Notes: generated by a model from the letters alone, not told the origin. Counted from the first letter of the stretch, positions 23,575-32,520 are shown. The stretch is DNA of 39,809 nt from Burkholderia sp. S171 (GCF_009766085.1 NZ_LMUF01000042.1:147876-187684); one strand, 5' to 3'. A program made the numbers and translations.

Positions 23575-25260
23575 ATGTTTCGTCGAGCCTTAATGGTTGG
23601 CGTACCCACTGCAGCAATGGCTATCGGCCTGTATGCCTGCGGCGGTGGCAGCAACAGCAATCCAGGTTCATCGCAATCCATCCAGAACCGGATCGCGACG
23701 GCTACCCCCATCAAGCACGTAGTCGTGATCTATAACGAGAACGTCTCGTTTGATCACTACTTCGCTACCTATCCGAACGCATCGAACCCGGCAGGCGAGC
23801 CGGCGTTCACGCCGGCAGCAGGCACGCCGGCAGTGAATGGCCTGAGCGGCACGCTGCTGACGGCCAACCCGAACTTCACGAACCAGCTCAACGGCGCGGC
23901 CGCAGCCAATCCGTTCCGCCTGGACCGGACGCAAGCCGCAACCGCCGACCAGAACCACGCGTACACGGCCGAGCAACACGCCTACGACAACGGCGCAGCC
24001 GACCTCTTCCCGAAGTACACGGGTAAGGGCACGGCAGGCGGCGCAGGCGCATTCGGCACAGCTGGCCAGGTCATGGGCTACTACGACGGCAACACGGTCG
24101 GCGCCCTCTGGAACTACGCGCAGAAGTTCGCGATGAGCGACAACGCGTACACGTCTACCTATGGCCCGTCCACGCCGGGCGCACTTGAAGTTATATCGGG
24201 TCAAACGAACGGCTTGCAGCCGGTCAAGTTCAGCACGGGCCCGGTCAGCGCGACGGCCACGGGTTCGTACTACGTGAACGACGGTCAAGGCGGCTTCACG
24301 CTGATCAACGACGTTGACCCGGCTAATGACACGTGCTCGAGCACGACCGACACCGCGTTGATGACCAGCAAGAACATCGGCGACTTGTTGAACGCTCAAA
24401 ACATCTCGTGGGGCGGCTTCATGGGCGGCTTCAACCTCACGACCGTGAACAGCAACGGCACGACGGGTTGCAAGCGCAGCACGTTGTCGCCGGTGGTGGG
24501 TCAGGCAACCGCCGACTACGTACCGCACCACAACTGGTTCCAGTACTTCGCATCGACGGCGAACCCGACGCACGCACGCCCGAGCTCGGCGGCAGTGATC
24601 GGCTTGTCGCTTGAAGCGGATGGCAAGACGCCGGAACCGGCGAATCACCAGTACGACACCGACGACTTCTTCGCTACCGTCAAGGCCGGCAACTATCCGT
24701 CCGTCAGCTTCATCAAGGCGCCGGCGTTCCAGGATGGCCACGCAGGCTATTCGGATCCGCTCGACGAACAGGCTTTCACGGCGAAGATCGTCAACTTCTT
24801 GCAGCAACAGCCGGACTGGGCGAGCACCGCTGTGATCGTGGCGTGGGATGACTCGGACGGCTGGTACGACCATGCCTACGCAGTCCCGACCTCGTCGTCG
24901 TTCGACGCGATTGCCGACCAGGTGAATGGCGGCGGCACGTGCGGCACGGCTACGGCTCCGCTGGGTGTGAAGGGCGCGCCGGTGAATGGCCGCTGCGGTC
25001 CGGGTACGCGTATTCCGTTCGTCGTGATCTCGCCGTGGGCCAAGGTGAACTACGTGGACCACACGCAGATCAGCCAGGCTTCAGTGGTTCGCTTCATTGA
25101 AGACAACTGGCTCAACGGAACGCGTCTTGGTGGCGGTTCGTTCGACGCCACTGCCGGCAGCATCAACGGCATGTTCAACTTCAGCGGTGCGGGTAACAAC
25201 CCGACGCTGTTCGTCGATCCGAACCTGGGTACGCCGGTCGCATCGGTTCCCACAATCTGA
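23575..25260 (+). CDS. AcpA/phospholipase C-family phosphoesterase, lipoprotein
   Basis: The 561-residue protein releases phosphate or phospho-headgroups from organic phosphates outside the inner membrane. The signal ends with the lipobox LYAC (C22) followed by GGGSNSN, so it is a lipoprotein. The alkaline-phosphatase-like fold of the phosphoesterase family is marked by IKHVVVIYNENVSFDHYF (E55, N56 and S58-D60, the metal and nucleophile region), FAMSDNAYTSTYGPSTPG, YPSVSFIKAP and DDSDGWYDH (425-433), then PFVVISPWAKVNYVDH. Members are called acid phosphatase AcpA or non-haemolytic phospholipase C; sequence alone does not separate them. A terminator follows. Confidence 0.9.
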   Translation: MFRRALMVGVPTAAMAIGLYACGGGSNSNPGSSQSIQNRIATATPIKHVVVIYNENVSFDHYFATYPNASNPAGEPAFTPAAGTPAVNGLSGTLLTANPNFTNQLNGAAAANPFRLDRTQAATADQNHAYTAEQHAYDNGAADLFPKYTGKGTAGGAGAFGTAGQVMGYYDGNTVGALWNYAQKFAMSDNAYTSTYGPSTPGALEVISGQTNGLQPVKFSTGPVSATATGSYYVNDGQGGFTLINDVDPANDTCSSTTDTALMTSKNIGDLLNAQNISWGGFMGGFNLTTVNSNGTTGCKRSTLSPVVGQATADYVPHHNWFQYFASTANPTHARPSSAAVIGLSLEADGKTPEPANHQYDTDDFFATVKAGNYPSVSFIKAPAFQDGHAGYSDPLDEQAFTAKIVNFLQQQPDWASTAVIVAWDDSDGWYDHAYAVPTSSSFDAIADQVNGGGTCGTATAPLGVKGAPVNGRCGPGTRIPFVVISPWAKVNYVDHTQISQASVVRFIEDNWLNGTRLGGGSFDATAGSINGMFNFSGAGNNPTLFVDPNLGTPVASVPTI

Positions 25261-25273
25261 TAGTTGCCTGAAC

Positions 25274-25299
25274 GTCCGCGTCGGTTCACCGACGCGGAC
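25274..25299. repeat. Perfect 11-bp hairpin after the phosphoesterase gene
   Basis: GTCCGCGTCGG (25274-25284) and CCGACGCGGAC (25289-25299) pair perfectly with the four-base loop TTCA, 14 bp past the stop codon. No T-run follows. It may protect the transcript end or act with the terminator at 25319. Confidence 0.7.
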
Positions 25300-25318
25300 C
25301 GTAGTGTTCTTGTCGCGT

Positions 25319-25350
25319 CGCCGCCGAGCAATTGGCCGGCGGCGTTTTTT
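25319..25350 (+). terminator. Intrinsic terminator
   Basis: CGCCGCCG (25319-25326) pairs with CGGCGGCG (25337-25344) across a ten-base loop and is followed by six T (25345-25350). This is a good Rho-independent terminator for the acpA-like gene, only 28 bp before the di-heme peroxidase start, so the two genes are probably transcribed separately or by partial read-through. Confidence 0.85.
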
Positions 25351-25377
25351 CAATGCTGCCTCTGCATCCTGGTTAAC

Positions 25378-26820
25378 ATGTCGCACACCGTCATACCTCC
25401 GGTCACGCCTAACGCCGGCGAGAAGCCAAACTTGAAGTCACGCTTTCCTCGCCCGAAACACATCTTGCTCGGCTGCATTGCCGCCGTGGTTCTCGGCGCC
25501 GCCGCATTCAGCGCATGGGCCGTAGCCTTCCCCTCGCAAGTACCGGCCCGCGTGGGCGCCATCGTGGAAGACCTGACGGGTGCCAACCCGAATCCTGTTG
25601 TACTCTCCCGCCCGCCGGTCGCGCCGTTGAGCGCGGTCGCTCAACTTGGCCAGAAGATTTTCTTTGACGAGTCGCTGTCCGGATCCGGAAAACAATCGTG
25701 TGCGTCCTGCCACAGCCCGGACCACGCCTATGGCCCGCCAAACAAACTGTCCGTGCAGCTCGGCGGACCGCACATGAATCTGGAAGGCTACCGTCCGCCG
25801 CCTTCCCTGATGTACCTGTATTTGCAGCCTAACTTCAGCATTGGCCCCGATGCCGGTGAAGCCGAAGCTCCGCCGGATTTCGCCGCCCTCGCCTCGCAAG
25901 CCGCTGGCACAGCCAAGGCGCAAAAGAACGCGGGCGTAGCGCCCGCTGCGCCGGCCATGGTGCCGCAAGGCGGATTCTTCTGGGACGGCCGCGCCGATAC
26001 GCTGCAGGCACAAGCGTCTGGCCCAATGCTTAACCCGGTGGAAATGGCCAACACGAGCGAAGCCGATGTCGCCGCGAAATTGCAGCGCACAGCGTACAAG
26101 GACGACTTTACGAAGCTGTTCGGCCCGCACATTTTCCAGAGCACGGACCTCACCGTTTCCGAGGCCATGTTTGCGATCGCGCGTTATCAGGTCGAAGAGC
26201 AGTCGTTTCATCCGTACACAAGCAAGTACGACTACTGGCTCGAAGGCAAGGCAAGCCTGACGCAAGCGGAGCTGCACGGCTTACGTCTCTTCAACGATCC
26301 CGACAAGGCCAACTGTGCCGGCTGTCATTTGTCCAAGCCCAGTTCCGACAGCGTGCCGCCGATGTTTACCGACTACCAGTACGAAGCGCTCGGCGTCCCG
26401 CGTAACACCGCGCTTGCGATCAACCACGATCCGAAGTTCTTCGACATGGGCGTGTGCGGCCCCTTCCGTGACGACATAAAGGACCAGACGCAGTATTGCG
26501 GCATGTTCCTCACGCCCACGCTCCGGAACGCAGCTACACGGCAAGTATTCTTCCATAATGGCGTCTATCATTCGCTGGACGACGTCATGTCGTTCTACAA
26601 CGACCGCAACACCGCACCGGAGAAGTTCTATCCGAAGGGCGCGGACGGCAAGGTCAACAAGTACGACGACCTTCCGGAGAAGCTGCACGCGAACATCGAC
26701 GTGACGGATGCGCCGTTCGACCGCAAGTTCGGCGACAAGCCCGCGATGACGGATCAGGAGATGAAGGACATCATCGCGTTCCTGCATACCCTGGACGATG
26801 GTTATCACAAGGGGAGCTGA
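25378..26820 (+). CDS. Di-heme cytochrome c peroxidase family protein
   Basis: This 480-residue protein has an N-terminal membrane anchor (about 29-50) and a periplasmic di-heme domain. The first heme site is C108-x-x-C111-H112 (CASCHSPDH) and the second C313-x-x-C316-H317 (CAGCHLSKP). The context KIFFDESLSGSGKQSCASCH is typical of the CcpA/MauG family. These proteins reduce hydrogen peroxide or oxidise a partner. The start at 25378 gives a short polar lead before the anchor; the earlier ATG at 25264 lies before the terminator and is rejected. The ribosome site is weak. It is convergent with phoX, nine bases apart. The physiological partner is unknown. Confidence 0.92.
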   Translation: MSHTVIPPVTPNAGEKPNLKSRFPRPKHILLGCIAAVVLGAAAFSAWAVAFPSQVPARVGAIVEDLTGANPNPVVLSRPPVAPLSAVAQLGQKIFFDESLSGSGKQSCASCHSPDHAYGPPNKLSVQLGGPHMNLEGYRPPPSLMYLYLQPNFSIGPDAGEAEAPPDFAALASQAAGTAKAQKNAGVAPAAPAMVPQGGFFWDGRADTLQAQASGPMLNPVEMANTSEADVAAKLQRTAYKDDFTKLFGPHIFQSTDLTVSEAMFAIARYQVEEQSFHPYTSKYDYWLEGKASLTQAELHGLRLFNDPDKANCAGCHLSKPSSDSVPPMFTDYQYEALGVPRNTALAINHDPKFFDMGVCGPFRDDIKDQTQYCGMFLTPTLRNAATRQVFFHNGVYHSLDDVMSFYNDRNTAPEKFYPKGADGKVNKYDDLPEKLHANIDVTDAPFDRKFGDKPAMTDQEMKDIIAFLHTLDDGYHKGS

Positions 26821-26829
26821 CCTGCTCGA

Positions 26830-28785
26830 TCAGCCTTTGGCGAGCTTGATGCTTGAGGCGTCCGCGGTCAGGTAACCGACCGTGGCGCCGAAGCGGTCCT
26901 TGAAGTTGGCCCGCACGATAGGGTCGAGCGCGGCCTTTACCTTGTCGTGGACCGGGCTTTCCCAGTCACCCGCGTGCTGGAAGTTGCTCATGATGTAGGT
27001 CCAGCCGTTGATCTCGTCGACCGCATGAAGGCCGGTCGATTCCGCACCGGCCGGACACGACAGCACGCGTGACAGCGTCTGCATGTCCACGTTGTAGGCC
27101 CACAGAAAGTTGTTCACATGCATGCCAGAATCTTCGCCGATAAAGAGCGTGCGCAGCTTCTCAGAGAACTTCAGGTTGTCCGGGTTCGCGATCTTGGCCG
27201 CGTTCGCGGTATTGCCGAGCGCATCGGGCGATGAGAGGTCTTCGCCCACCAGCGCTGCCGGCGCGGCCATGTCGACCGGCACCCATTCGCTGTTGATCGC
27301 CGTACCACTCGTGTCCCTCTGCCCCGCTCTCAGGTTCAACGCATAGACCGCACCGGCGTTGATGGTTTTATCGACGGCTACGTCTGTGGACGCCGCGTTG
27401 CCCTTGACCATCGACTTCTCGACGCGTGACATCGCGGTGTACACGATCTTGTCCTTCGCGTTGATCGTCGTGCCTTCGAGTTTTGTAAAGCCCATGCTCC
27501 CGCCGATATACGCCGCATAGCGATGCGTCTCCAGGAACGCCGCTGCCTTCTCCATGCCGGGCTTGATGCGGATCCAGTTGAACGTGCCGTTGAAATTGAT
27601 CTTCGTGAGGCTCGCGTCGAGCGGGTCCTTCGTGCTCACATCCATGATGTCCGATGCTTTCAGCTTCGCGGCCATTGCTTCGATCTCCGCGCTCGTCGCA
27701 TTGCCAATCCTGATCCACGTCAGGTTGGCCGAGCCCGCGCCCGCCGATGATGTCTGCGCCCACTTCGCCACATACAGCGTGCCCGATGACAAGTCCTCCG
27801 CCCGATCCGCGATGAACATGAAGAGCCCGCCGTTGGTCGCGTCGTCGCCCATCATGACGGTGCGTTTGTCCGGCATCACCTGCACCAGTTCATGCGAGAT
27901 GCGCCCGAGGTTGTAGTGTTTCTTGATCGTGCCCGTGCCGTCCGGGTTCACCGTGACTTCGGGGAGATGGCCATAGTTGTAGGGGTTCGCACGGCTCGCG
28001 TCGCCATAGAGACTCGTGCTGAACGCCTTGAACTGGCTATTGGTTGAAATGACCGTGGCATCCGGCTCGTACTCTTCGCTCGACAGATGCGTGTTCCACG
28101 GCGACAGGCTCGCGCCGCACGTGATCCACAATCCGTTCGCTTTCGACGTATCTACGTTGTGATATTTCACGAGCGTGAGTTTGCCGGTCGTCTGATCCTG
28201 ATCGAGCGTGAGCACTGCGATAGGCGAAGGCAACTGTCCATACGTCGACACGAGGCTCTGGTCGCGCGTCGCATATTCGAACTGCACGACTGCGAATACG
28301 GCCTTTCCCTTGATGCCGGCAACCGTGGGTTTATCGAGTGAGAGCAGCGACGTGCCGTCCGGGCAATCCGAGAAGAACTGGCGCTCTTTGCCCGACACGG
28401 ATTGATCGATGATCGGCTGGTTGTTGATGTCGTAGTGACCACCCGCGAGTGTTGTTCCGCCGCTGCCGTTCGGCACTTTGTCGCCGGTCACGAAGAACGG
28501 CTGGTAGGCGAGCTTGTAGGCTTGCGTGGTGCCGTCGCTGTAGCTGACCGTGAGCGTGGAGGCGACCGTGGTGGTCGCCATGGCGGCCGGGTCCGCCAGC
28601 GACGGCGCGGCCATGGAAGCGAACGAAGCGGACTTGAACGATGCCGACGTTGCTGGTGCGGTCGCGCTGTCGCCACCACAGCCTGCTAAAAGCGTGGAAA
28701 CGGAGAACGCGCCTAGCGGCAGCATGGGTGCGCCCACGAGCAGTTTGAGGGCTTTACGGCGCGATACGTTGGGCTGCTCTTGCAT
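26830..28785 (-). CDS. phoX: PhoX-family phosphatase, Tat lipoprotein
   Basis: PhoX enzymes are calcium/iron-dependent alkaline phosphatases acting on phosphomonoesters outside the cytoplasm. This 651-residue protein starts with a twin-arginine signal, SRRKALKLLVG (R9-R10), ending in the lipobox LLAGC (C36), so it is Tat-exported and probably lipid-anchored. PhoX/DUF839 blocks include GLWITCGASLSPWNTHLSSE, SEEYEPDAT, GRISHELVQVMPDKRTVMMG, DDATNGGLFMFIADR and PDNLKFSEKLRTLFIGED. The ATG at 28785 places the Tat motif near the N-terminus; one at 28833 would add 16 residues. A PHO-box match lies 115 bp upstream, implying control by PhoB at low phosphate. Confidence 0.9.
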   Translation of the reverse strand: MQEQPNVSRRKALKLLVGAPMLPLGAFSVSTLLAGCGGDSATAPATSASFKSASFASMAAPSLADPAAMATTTVASTLTVSYSDGTTQAYKLAYQPFFVTGDKVPNGSGGTTLAGGHYDINNQPIIDQSVSGKERQFFSDCPDGTSLLSLDKPTVAGIKGKAVFAVVQFEYATRDQSLVSTYGQLPSPIAVLTLDQDQTTGKLTLVKYHNVDTSKANGLWITCGASLSPWNTHLSSEEYEPDATVISTNSQFKAFSTSLYGDASRANPYNYGHLPEVTVNPDGTGTIKKHYNLGRISHELVQVMPDKRTVMMGDDATNGGLFMFIADRAEDLSSGTLYVAKWAQTSSAGAGSANLTWIRIGNATSAEIEAMAAKLKASDIMDVSTKDPLDASLTKINFNGTFNWIRIKPGMEKAAAFLETHRYAAYIGGSMGFTKLEGTTINAKDKIVYTAMSRVEKSMVKGNAASTDVAVDKTINAGAVYALNLRAGQRDTSGTAINSEWVPVDMAAPAALVGEDLSSPDALGNTANAAKIANPDNLKFSEKLRTLFIGEDSGMHVNNFLWAYNVDMQTLSRVLSCPAGAESTGLHAVDEINGWTYIMSNFQHAGDWESPVHDKVKAALDPIVRANFKDRFGATVGYLTADASSIKLAKG

Positions 28786-28899
28786 GTCGTCTGGTCCGGT
28801 TTCTATTGGGTGGGGGCCAGCGCACCCTGTCATTGAAACGCCTGAGCGTCTGGATCATGAGTCGAGGGTTGCGCGGTGAAGGCGAAGTGTAAGTTTCAT

Positions 28900-28919
28900 T
28901 AATGAAAGCTTTATGACAG
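28900..28919 (-). promoter_or_regulatory. PHO box upstream of phoX
   Basis: On the minus strand the site reads CTGTCATAAAG followed by CTTTCATTA, two direct 11-bp PhoB half-sites, close to the CTGTCAT-A-T consensus. It is 115 bp upstream of the phoX ATG and in the same orientation, with AT-rich sequence around it. The rest of 28786-29088 shows no gene. Confidence 0.8.
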
Positions 28920-29088
28920 TAAATAGTATTGAATATGGAAGATTTTGCGAAAGCGTTTTTACGGCCACTGGGGGAGTAGTTTTTTCAACGCGATGAGGGG
29001 CGCTTGTGCTGGCGTGCACCGGACCACGGGCACGTAAAACGCTGGTGTGGACAGAACCTTCGTCCTCTGGTCCGATCAAGGAGCTTTC

Positions 29089-29625
29089 ATGAAGCACGAT
29101 CTGCAGTCCGCCCGCCACGCTTCAGACCTCGAATATGAAATCCTCAGGCTGACGCCGCACGCATGGGTCCCGAACAACCGGCGCTTGCCGGTGCTGCTTT
29201 ATCGGCGTGTACTTTCTCCTTCGCGCAAGGATCTCGGCCCGGCATTCGAAGCGCTGTTCGCCCGTAATGAATGGCCGCCGCAGTGGCGCGACAGCATCTT
29301 CGACTATCACCACTTTCACTCCACGGCGCATGAAGTGCTTGGGGCGATATCAGGTAAAGCGGAGGTGATTATCGGTGGGCCCGGCGGTCTGGTCGTCTCG
29401 CTGGATGCGGGAGATGTCGTGCTGCTTCCTGCCGGAACCGGCCACTGCCTGCAAGCAACGGAAGGGCGGTTTCAGGTGGTCGGCGCGTACCCCGAAGGAC
29501 AGCAATGGGATATCCGGCGCGATGCGTTATCCGAGGGAGAAATCGCTGCGATGGAAGCGTTGCCGTTTCCACACAGCGATCCCGTTGGCGGGCGCGAAGG
29601 TCCATTGCTGGAGCAATGGACCTGA
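29089..29625 (+). CDS. YjlB-like cupin protein
   Basis: The 178-residue protein has one cupin domain. The first motif is FDYHHFHSTAHEVLGAISGKAEV and the second is DAGDVVLLPAGTGHCLQ. The histidines and glutamate in HHFHSTAHE and the H in GTGHC can form a metal site. It resembles Bacillus YjlB, whose function is not established; sugar or small-acid isomerase/dioxygenase roles are possible for cupins. The start at 29089 follows AAGGAG by about five bases. It is divergent from phoX and convergent with the polyol dehydrogenase gene. Confidence 0.82.
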   Translation: MKHDLQSARHASDLEYEILRLTPHAWVPNNRRLPVLLYRRVLSPSRKDLGPAFEALFARNEWPPQWRDSIFDYHHFHSTAHEVLGAISGKAEVIIGGPGGLVVSLDAGDVVLLPAGTGHCLQATEGRFQVVGAYPEGQQWDIRRDALSEGEIAAMEALPFPHSDPVGGREGPLLEQWT

Positions 29626-29657
29626 ACTAGAACTCAGGTCAAAGCTAAAACACCCTG

Positions 29658-30692
29658 CTATTCCATGACGATCTGAACCTTCACGTCGGTGGGGTTGCCG
29701 CTGGCGGCTTCTTCGAATGCCTTGATGCCGTCCGCGAAAGCAAACGAGCGCGAGATGAACGGTTTGACGTCGAGCCTGCCCGATGCGATCAACTGGATCG
29801 CGCGCGGGAACATGTTGGCGTAGCGGAACACGGACTCGATCCGCACTTCCTTGATCTGCACCGCGACTATATCGATAGGCACGGCTTGTTGCGGCATCCC
29901 GACCAGCACGAGGCAACCACCGGGGCACAGCAGATCGACAATGCCATCGAACGCTTTTTCGTTGCCGCTGGCTTCGAACACGACGTTCGCGCCCCAGCCG
30001 TCGGTGAGTTCCGACACCACGTCCTGTACACGCCGGTCGCGAATGTTGACTGCGGTCACGCCCTGCACGTTGCCAATCAACGCGAGCTTTTCCGGCACGA
30101 GATCGCACACGATCGCGCGGCTGCATCCTCCGGCGAGCGCAGCCAGCGCACACATCATGCCGATCGTACCGGCGCCCAGAATAACGGCTACATCCCCCGG
30201 TTTTATCCGCGCCTTCGTTACCGCCTGCATGCCGATAGCCAGCGGCTCGACAATCGCGCCTTCCGCAAAACTCACGCTGTCCGGCAGCTTGAACGTGAAC
30301 GCCGCGGGGTGCACGACGAACGGCGTCAGGCAACCATGCACCGGCGGCGTGGCCCAGAAACGCACGCTCGGGTCGAGGTTGTACATGCCCTCGCGCGACG
30401 CGCGTGACTCCATGTCGGGTACGCCCGGTTCCATGCAGACGCGATCCCCAACTTTCAGATGCTTCACTTCATCGCCGATCTGGATCACGGTTCCTGCCGC
30501 TTCGTGACCCAGGACCATCGGCTCATTGACAACGAACGGGCCGATCCGGCCGTGTTGGTAGTAGTGGATATCGCTGCCGCAAATGCCGACCGTATTGATG
30601 CGAATGCGGACATCTCGCGCACCGACGACTTGCGGCAACGTGAACGGGCGCAAGCTGATGCGACGCGCTTCTTCGAGAACCAGTGCTTCCAT
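29658..30692 (-). CDS. Zinc-dependent polyol dehydrogenase (xylitol/sorbitol DH-like)
   Basis: The 344-residue enzyme of the medium-chain dehydrogenase family probably oxidises a sugar alcohol with NAD+. The catalytic zinc site is C38 in GICGSDIHYY, H63-E64 in GHEAAG, and E149 in VEPLA. The Rossmann GAGTIG is at 173-178. The usual four structural-zinc cysteines at about 93-106 are missing (PDMESRASREGMYNLDP), as in some sorbitol dehydrogenases. It is third in the SorC-SDR-dehydrogenase order, 36 bp after the SDR gene. Xylitol or a related pentitol is likely because the partner resembles L-xylulose reductase, but this is inferred. Confidence 0.9.
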   Translation of the reverse strand: MEALVLEEARRISLRPFTLPQVVGARDVRIRINTVGICGSDIHYYQHGRIGPFVVNEPMVLGHEAAGTVIQIGDEVKHLKVGDRVCMEPGVPDMESRASREGMYNLDPSVRFWATPPVHGCLTPFVVHPAAFTFKLPDSVSFAEGAIVEPLAIGMQAVTKARIKPGDVAVILGAGTIGMMCALAALAGGCSRAIVCDLVPEKLALIGNVQGVTAVNIRDRRVQDVVSELTDGWGANVVFEASGNEKAFDGIVDLLCPGGCLVLVGMPQQAVPIDIVAVQIKEVRIESVFRYANMFPRAIQLIASGRLDVKPFISRSFAFADGIKAFEEAASGNPTDVKVQIVME

Positions 30693-30728
30693 GATTGAAG
30701 CCCTCTGCTATGAGTAAAAGTAGTGAGA

Positions 30729-31481
30729 TCAGCCGGCCTGAAAACCGCCGTCTACAACAAGGCTTACGCCGTTGACCATGCTCGAGTCGCTGCTGAGCAA
30801 GTAGGCAATCGTGCGCGCCACTTCATCGGGCTGCACGAATCGTTGCAGGGGAATGCGGGCGAGCATGGGCGCGGATTTCGCAGGCTCGCTCCAGACCTTC
30901 TCGGCCATCGGCGTCAGGGTGACGACCGGATTGACCGTGTTGACGCGGATACCATGCACGCCGAGCTCGACCGCCATCACGCGGGTCAGCGCGTCGAGTG
31001 CAGCCTTCGACGCGCAATACGCCGCATGCAACGGCGTGCCGACCTGCGCGGCGATGCTCGACACGTTGACGATCGCGCCGCCGGTGCCTCGCGCGATCAC
31101 GCGGCGCGCATATTCCTGCGCGATGATCATCGCGGCGCGCACGTTGACCGCCATGGTGCGATCGAAGGCATCGACTGACGTGTCGAGAAACGACTCCAGC
31201 TCCACGATGCCCGCGCAGTTCACCAGCAGATCGACGGACTGCGCCTCGCTTGCCTGCTGCGCGGCGGCGAGCGTGGCGGCGGCATCAGCGAGATCGACGG
31301 TGATCGTCTTGCAATGGATCATATTGCTCAGTGCATCGAGATCCGACTGCGACCGGCTCAACGCAACCACGTACGCGCCACGCTCCGCCATCAGGATAGC
31401 GGTCGCATAACCTATGCCCTTGCCCGCCCCGGTAACGAGGACAGTCTTGCCGGCGAATTCGCGATTGCGGTCCACGTTCAT
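30729..31481 (-). CDS. SDR oxidoreductase, L-xylulose reductase-like
   Basis: This 250-residue short-chain dehydrogenase has the cofactor motif TGAGKGIG (17-24), NAG-type loop VNCAG (87-91), catalytic S141/S142, Y155 and K159 in YCASK, and an end GVSLVVDGGFQAG. The ALSRS after the second strand suggests NADP preference. The block TLTPMAEKVWSEPAKSAPML resembles the L-xylulose/carbonyl reductase (DCXR) group. The ATG at 31481 is chosen as the fold starts right after it; the longer frame overlaps the regulator gene. It starts seven bases after the SorC stop, so it is co-transcribed. Confidence 0.9.
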   Translation of the reverse strand: MNVDRNREFAGKTVLVTGAGKGIGYATAILMAERGAYVVALSRSQSDLDALSNMIHCKTITVDLADAAATLAAAQQASEAQSVDLLVNCAGIVELESFLDTSVDAFDRTMAVNVRAAMIIAQEYARRVIARGTGGAIVNVSSIAAQVGTPLHAAYCASKAALDALTRVMAVELGVHGIRVNTVNPVVTLTPMAEKVWSEPAKSAPMLARIPLQRFVQPDEVARTIAYLLSSDSSMVNGVSLVVDGGFQAG

Positions 31482-31488
31482 CGTTTTC

Positions 31489-32481
31489 TCAGGGTTCGTT
31501 GCACAGACGCTGTGCGGTGTCTTCGTCGGTGACGAGCACCGACGGATAACGGCCGCGCAGCGCCGCTCGCGTGACGACAAATTTCTTCGTGCCGCCGCTG
31601 ACCAGCACGACGCGCCCTATCTTGCGCAGGTCGTCCAGCGTGATCGCCACTGTGCGGCGATTCAACGGATGATCGATTGCCTCTCCGTCGGCATCCATGA
31701 AATGCCCAAGCATGTCGCCTACTGCACCGGCTTTTTCCAGCGTACGTACTTGCTCCGGGTCATTGATGCCATAGGTCACCACCAGCGACTCCGTCAGATC
31801 CCCGCACGTCAGCAAAGCCAGGTCCGATTGGCGCGCGCGTTCGTAGGTCTCACGCACCGCGTCTTCCTGCAGCAGCATGTCGCGTACTTTCTGACTGCTC
31901 ACATAGATTGGCGCGGCAAATAGAAAACCATCCGCCTGACATAGATTGGCGAAGTCAGACACGATGTCGAAGGTGTTGATGCTTGGGCAATGCGACAAGC
32001 CACCTTGTAAAGACACCGCCGATATCGGCCCATACGCGCGCTGCGGCAACGCCCGCAACACGGCGCGAATGGTGCGCCCCCAACCAAGTCCAATCGTCTG
32101 CCCCGCCTCGATCTGCCGCGACAGATAGTTCGCCGCGCCGATGCCAAGCGCGGCCATATTGGCTTCGGTGTCGGCGCCGGTCGGCACAACCACAGCGGCC
32201 TCCAGGCCAAAGCGCTTCATCAGCGCTTCCTCCAGCGCCACGCACGGCGCGAGACGGTTGTTGATGGTGATCTGCACCATGCCGGATTCCCGGCTTGCGG
32301 CCAGCAGCCGGTTGACCCGCACCCGGTTGCTGCCAATACGCTGCGCAATCTCCTGCTGCGTGAGATTGCCGACGTAGTAATGCCAGGCTACCCGCGCCTG
32401 CAGTTCCTCCTCGGGATCAACGGACGGATCTGTAGAAGGTTCAGCAAGCGGGGGGACGGCGGTCGGCACGGCTTTATTCAT
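31489..32481 (-). CDS. SorC/DeoR-family sugar-responsive regulator
   Basis: This 330-residue regulator has an N-terminal helix-turn-helix (about 33-62: VGNLTQQEIAQRIGSNRVRV). A SorC-type sugar-phosphate-binding domain (about 80-325) follows, with IGLGWGRTIRAVLRALP, TYGINDPEQV and GRVVLVSGGTKKFVVTRAAL. It probably controls the polyol operon it heads, in response to a sugar phosphate. It ends seven bases before the SDR gene. The N-terminal 25 residues are P/E/D-rich and likely disordered. The ribosome site is weak. Confidence 0.93.
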   Translation of the reverse strand: MNKAVPTAVPPLAEPSTDPSVDPEEELQARVAWHYYVGNLTQQEIAQRIGSNRVRVNRLLAASRESGMVQITINNRLAPCVALEEALMKRFGLEAAVVVPTGADTEANMAALGIGAANYLSRQIEAGQTIGLGWGRTIRAVLRALPQRAYGPISAVSLQGGLSHCPSINTFDIVSDFANLCQADGFLFAAPIYVSSQKVRDMLLQEDAVRETYERARQSDLALLTCGDLTESLVVTYGINDPEQVRTLEKAGAVGDMLGHFMDADGEAIDHPLNRRTVAITLDDLRKIGRVVLVSGGTKKFVVTRAALRGRYPSVLVTDEDTAQRLCNEP

Positions 32482-32520
32482 GAGCTTTATCGATTTCTGT
32501 AGGGACGGACGGATCTTAAA

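Noticed and set aside
23668..25062. 464-codon minus-strand frame opposite the acpA-like gene
   Set aside because: Its sequence is arginine- and valine-rich with no motif, and it mirrors the codon bias of the real gene on the other strand.
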